From Fontibacillus phaseoli (GTDB taxonomy: Bacteria; Bacillota; Bacilli; Paenibacillales; Paenibacillaceae), in the NCBI RefSeq assembly GCF_003337355.1, contig NZ_QPJW01000002.1, forward strand, positions 103,441-167,440: 64,000 nt of DNA, given 5' to 3'. The notes below the pieces were generated by a model that was not told the DNA's origin, searched no databases, and was given only the letters and a program-made list of their open reading frames with translations. Positions 61,831-64,000 of this stretch are shown here, one piece after another (the stretch's first letter is position 1; each line of letters begins with the position of its first letter). Position numbers and translations under genes: made by a program.

Positions 61831-64000
61831 TTAAGGATAGACACGGTTGGGAAGTACTTCTTCCCAAACTTCTACTTCAGCATTTTCTTCTCTGGAATAA
61901 TCATGATGATTCGTGGCTTCAAGGATGTCGTAGTAATACCATTTACCGTAGACATTGTCCGGCCACATCTTGGCATCCTCATGAATTCCGTCCTTATCGA
62001 CTTTTCTGTTCAGCACGCTGTTGATGAACGCGGCGGCTTCAGCCCGAGTAATATACTGATTCGGTTTGAAGGTTCCGTCCGTGTAGCCTTTGATCCAGCC
62101 TTTGTTGGCTGCGGAGGCAATATACTTTTCTGCCCAGTGTCCGGAAATGTCCGTGAAACTATCGTTTGCCCGCTCGTCAAGCTTGTCAAAACGGGAAGCG
62201 ATCGCCGCAAACTCGGCTCTGGTAATATATTGTCCCGGTTTAAAGGTCCCGTCCGGATATCCGGTAATGACTCCGGCATTCTCCATCGTGGAAATATGCT
62301 TGTTGGACCAACGCGTAGCCCCTACGTCGGAGAAGGAATTGCCGGTCTTCAGGTATTCGGAACGGCTTTCATCATCCAGCAACCGGTAGAAAATCGCTGC
62401 TACTTCTTCGCGGGTAATGTTGTTGAGCGGCTTCACCGAGCCGTCAGGATACCCGTTAATGTAGTCGTAGTGATTTTCCGTTTCAAGGGTTGGCGGTACG
62501 GCTGGCAGCGGCGGCAAGGCCGGCAGCGGAGTTACGGTCGATCCGCTCGAGGTGTACGAGCCTCCGGATCCACCCGAGTTCGACGAATTTCTAGTGTAGT
62601 AGAAAACATACTCTTGGCCTGCCTGCGTCGTAAACGTATAGGCATCGGTCGATTTCACCGGAGTGTAGCCGGAGATCGATACGGCCGTCAGAGTTTTCGT
62701 CTCGCCTGGTTTGCCTGTAACGACGCTTGGACTTGCAAGCTGCTCGTTCGTTCCGTTCAACAAATACTTGACGGTGAGCTGCTGATCAACTGGTGCGTTT
62801 TTCGAGTAGTAGAACACGTAATGCTGGTTTGGTTCATCACTATAATGGTAGTCGTAGCTTGGAACTTCGGGAGTATAACCCGGAACATTTTTCGCATTTA
62901 GCGTAAATTGGATTCCTGCTTTTCCTTCGATCACTTCCTGTGAAGCAACCTCCGTATTCGTAGCTCTGTCGAGATACGAAATAGTGAGTTGAACCACTTC
63001 ACCCGATGGTTCGCCAAGGTTATAGTAGAACGTATATTCCTGCTCCATATCAAGGGTTACCGTATAGTTATACGAGAAATCCTCTGGCATGTATACCGCA
63101 TCCGCAACGGAAATCGGTCCTGCTTTCAGCAGAATCGTTTCGCCGACTTTGCCCGTTACCGGTGTAGATGGTGCAAGAGGTTCGTTAGATTCCCGGTCCA
63201 CATAATGGACGAGAACCGTCCGGTCCAAACCTGTAACGTCTTGACTGTAATTAAAAGTGAACACGTCGTGAAGCGGCTCGTTTTTGAAGGTATACGGAAC
63301 ATTGTAAGTGTGTGGTTTATACACCGCACCAGTTACTGTATCCGTATAATCATTCGCGGTGAGCGCGATCTCTTCACCCACTTTACCCGAACGCTCCGTT
63401 GGTTCCAACAGATCTTTACCCGTAATGGAATCCACATATCTTACAGTCAAGGTTCTGTTGTTATCCGGCTCGTTAGCATTGTAGTAGAACACATGCGGTA
63501 CATTTTCAACGTCCAGCGTGTAGCTGTAAGTCGGTTCCACCGCTGTATAACCCGCGATATCCTTCGCTTTCAGCTCGATCGTCTGACCGGTTACACCGTT
63601 AGCCGTTGTCGGATCGGCAAGAATTTTATTCGTGCCTTGCTCCAGGTACTGCACTTCTACGCTTTGCGCGTCAGCCGTGTAGTAGAAGATGTACTCGTTG
63701 CCTTCGGCTTTGATCGTATAGCTATCGGTCGCTTTTTCCGGGGTGTAGCCCGGTACGTCCTTCGCCTCGAGAGTTACCGTTTCACCGGTGACTCCGTCCA
63801 CGCTCGTCGCTTCGGCAATATCCTCACCTGTGGCGCGGTCTACATACTTCACGTTCACGCTTTGCTCGCTCGCGGTGTAGTAGAACACATGCGCTGCATT
63901 TTCAACGTCCAGCGTGTAGCTGTAAGTCGGTTCCACCGCTGTATAACCCGCGATATCCTTCGCTTTCAGCTCGATCGTCTGACCGGTTACGCCATTAGCC
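61831..64000 (-). CDS. MucBP-repeat, S-layer-homology surface protein (5' end outside window)
   Basis: More than 720 C-terminal residues are present; the frame stays open to the right edge. At least six MucBP-type repeats of 65-75 residues (each with KYVDRATGEDI-like and YTFYYN-like ends) are followed by a Ser/Gly stretch. A Pro-rich linker, TPLPALPPLPAVPPTLE, is encoded at about 62484-62535. Three SLH domains (INGYPDGSVKPLNNITREEV, ITGYPDGTFKPGQYITRAEF, IKGYTDGTFKPNQYITRAEA) bind secondary wall polymer. The linker has two Pro-Pro bonds (ALP-PLP, AVP-PTL) in PPEP-type context, the first close to the PLP-PVP cut by PPEP-2. Cleavage would release the MucBP part from the cell. The 5' end and signal peptide lie outside the window. 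Confidence 0.95.
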   Translation of the reverse strand, partial: ANGVTGQTIELKAKDIAGYTAVEPTYSYTLDVENAAHVFYYTASEQSVNVKYVDRATGEDIAEATSVDGVTGETVTLEAKDVPGYTPEKATDSYTIKAEGNEYIFYYTADAQSVEVQYLEQGTNKILADPTTANGVTGQTIELKAKDIAGYTAVEPTYSYTLDVENVPHVFYYNANEPDNNRTLTVRYVDSITGKDLLEPTERSGKVGEEIALTANDYTDTVTGAVYKPHTYNVPYTFKNEPLHDVFTFNYSQDVTGLDRTVLVHYVDRESNEPLAPSTPVTGKVGETILLKAGPISVADAVYMPEDFSYNYTVTLDMEQEYTFYYNLGEPSGEVVQLTISYLDRATNTEVASQEVIEGKAGIQFTLNAKNVPGYTPEVPSYDYHYSDEPNQHYVFYYSKNAPVDQQLTVKYLLNGTNEQLASPSVVTGKPGETKTLTAVSISGYTPVKSTDAYTFTTQAGQEYVFYYTRNSSNSGGSGGSYTSSGSTVTPLPALPPLPAVPPTLETENHYDYINGYPDGSVKPLNNITREEVAAIFYRLLDDESRSEYLKTGNSFSDVGATRWSNKHISTMENAGVITGYPDGTFKPGQYITRAEFAAIASRFDKLDERANDSFTDISGHWAEKYIASAANKGWIKGYTDGTFKPNQYITRAEAAAFINSVLNRKVDKDGIHEDAKMWPDNVYGKWYYYDILEATNHHDYSREENAEVEVWEEVLPNRVYP

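Noticed and set aside
61828..62901. 357-codon frame antisense to the MucBP-SLH gene
   Set aside because: It starts inside the shared terminator and mirrors the repetitive coding sequence; the opposite strand has clear SLH domains.
1..64000. CRISPR arrays, tRNA and rRNA genes
   Set aside because: No regularly spaced repeats and no cloverleaf or rRNA sequence were noticed; the only tandem repeats are the protein-coding MucBP units and the two riboswitches.

Overview
The window comes from a low-to-mid GC, spore-forming Gram-positive bacterium of the Paenibacillaceae type (Paenibacillus-like; genus inferred, not proven). The signs are purine-rich Shine-Dalgarno sites with frequent GTG/TTG starts, a FapR-controlled plsX, the Bacillales ylb block with the sporulation gene ylbJ, a T-box leader, an LPKTG/class D sortase pair and an S-layer-homology (SLH) surface protein. 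No rRNA, tRNA or CRISPR array was seen.

Layout. 0-6.9 kb is core genome: plsX (cut by the left edge), fapR with its operator, rpmF, ylbN/yceD, tmcAL, ylbL, ylbJ, coaD and rsmD. 7-16 kb is an AT-richer accessory stretch: a decayed IS110-family transposase, a truncated small gene, an inositol-monophosphatase-family gene, an AraC/GyrI regulator, a broken secreted-protein gene, a lipoprotein, a TetR regulator with a palindromic operator, a ketopantoate-reductase-like gene and several short repeats. 16-32 kb holds a GH73 glucosaminidase, gpmA, a TPR membrane protein, marR-mmpL, rpiA, a DsbA-like thiol oxidoreductase, an MFS exporter, helD, an aromatic-acid-exporter-like protein and an AI-2E-family permease. 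32-49.7 kb is metabolic: a T-box-controlled chorismate mutase/DAHP synthase, a lactonase, an aldose epimerase, a LacI-controlled cellobiose phosphorylase (GH94), an alpha-galactosidase (GH36), two MFS transporters, a cre-marked LytTR regulator and a methyl-accepting protein.

49.8-64 kb is the most interesting part, a cell-surface remodelling and c-di-GMP cluster. On the minus strand are a SARP-type response regulator, a 1235-residue LPKTG adhesin with Cna-type domains, a class D sortase, a 1052-residue double hybrid sensor kinase and a GGDEF diguanylate cyclase. Next to them are three class I c-di-GMP (GEMM-I) riboswitches. One, on the minus strand, precedes a secreted transglutaminase-like protein. 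Two in tandem on the plus strand precede a secreted Pro-Pro endopeptidase (PPEP). Convergent to the PPEP gene is a surface protein with MucBP repeats and three SLH domains; the two regions are joined by a Pro-rich linker containing two Pro-Pro bonds of the kind PPEPs cut. The likely logic (inference) is that local and global c-di-GMP decides whether the PPEP is made and hence whether the S-layer-anchored protein stays on the cell or is released. This parallels the PPEP-1 system of Clostridioides difficile, with tandem switches and a separately switched transglutaminase added.
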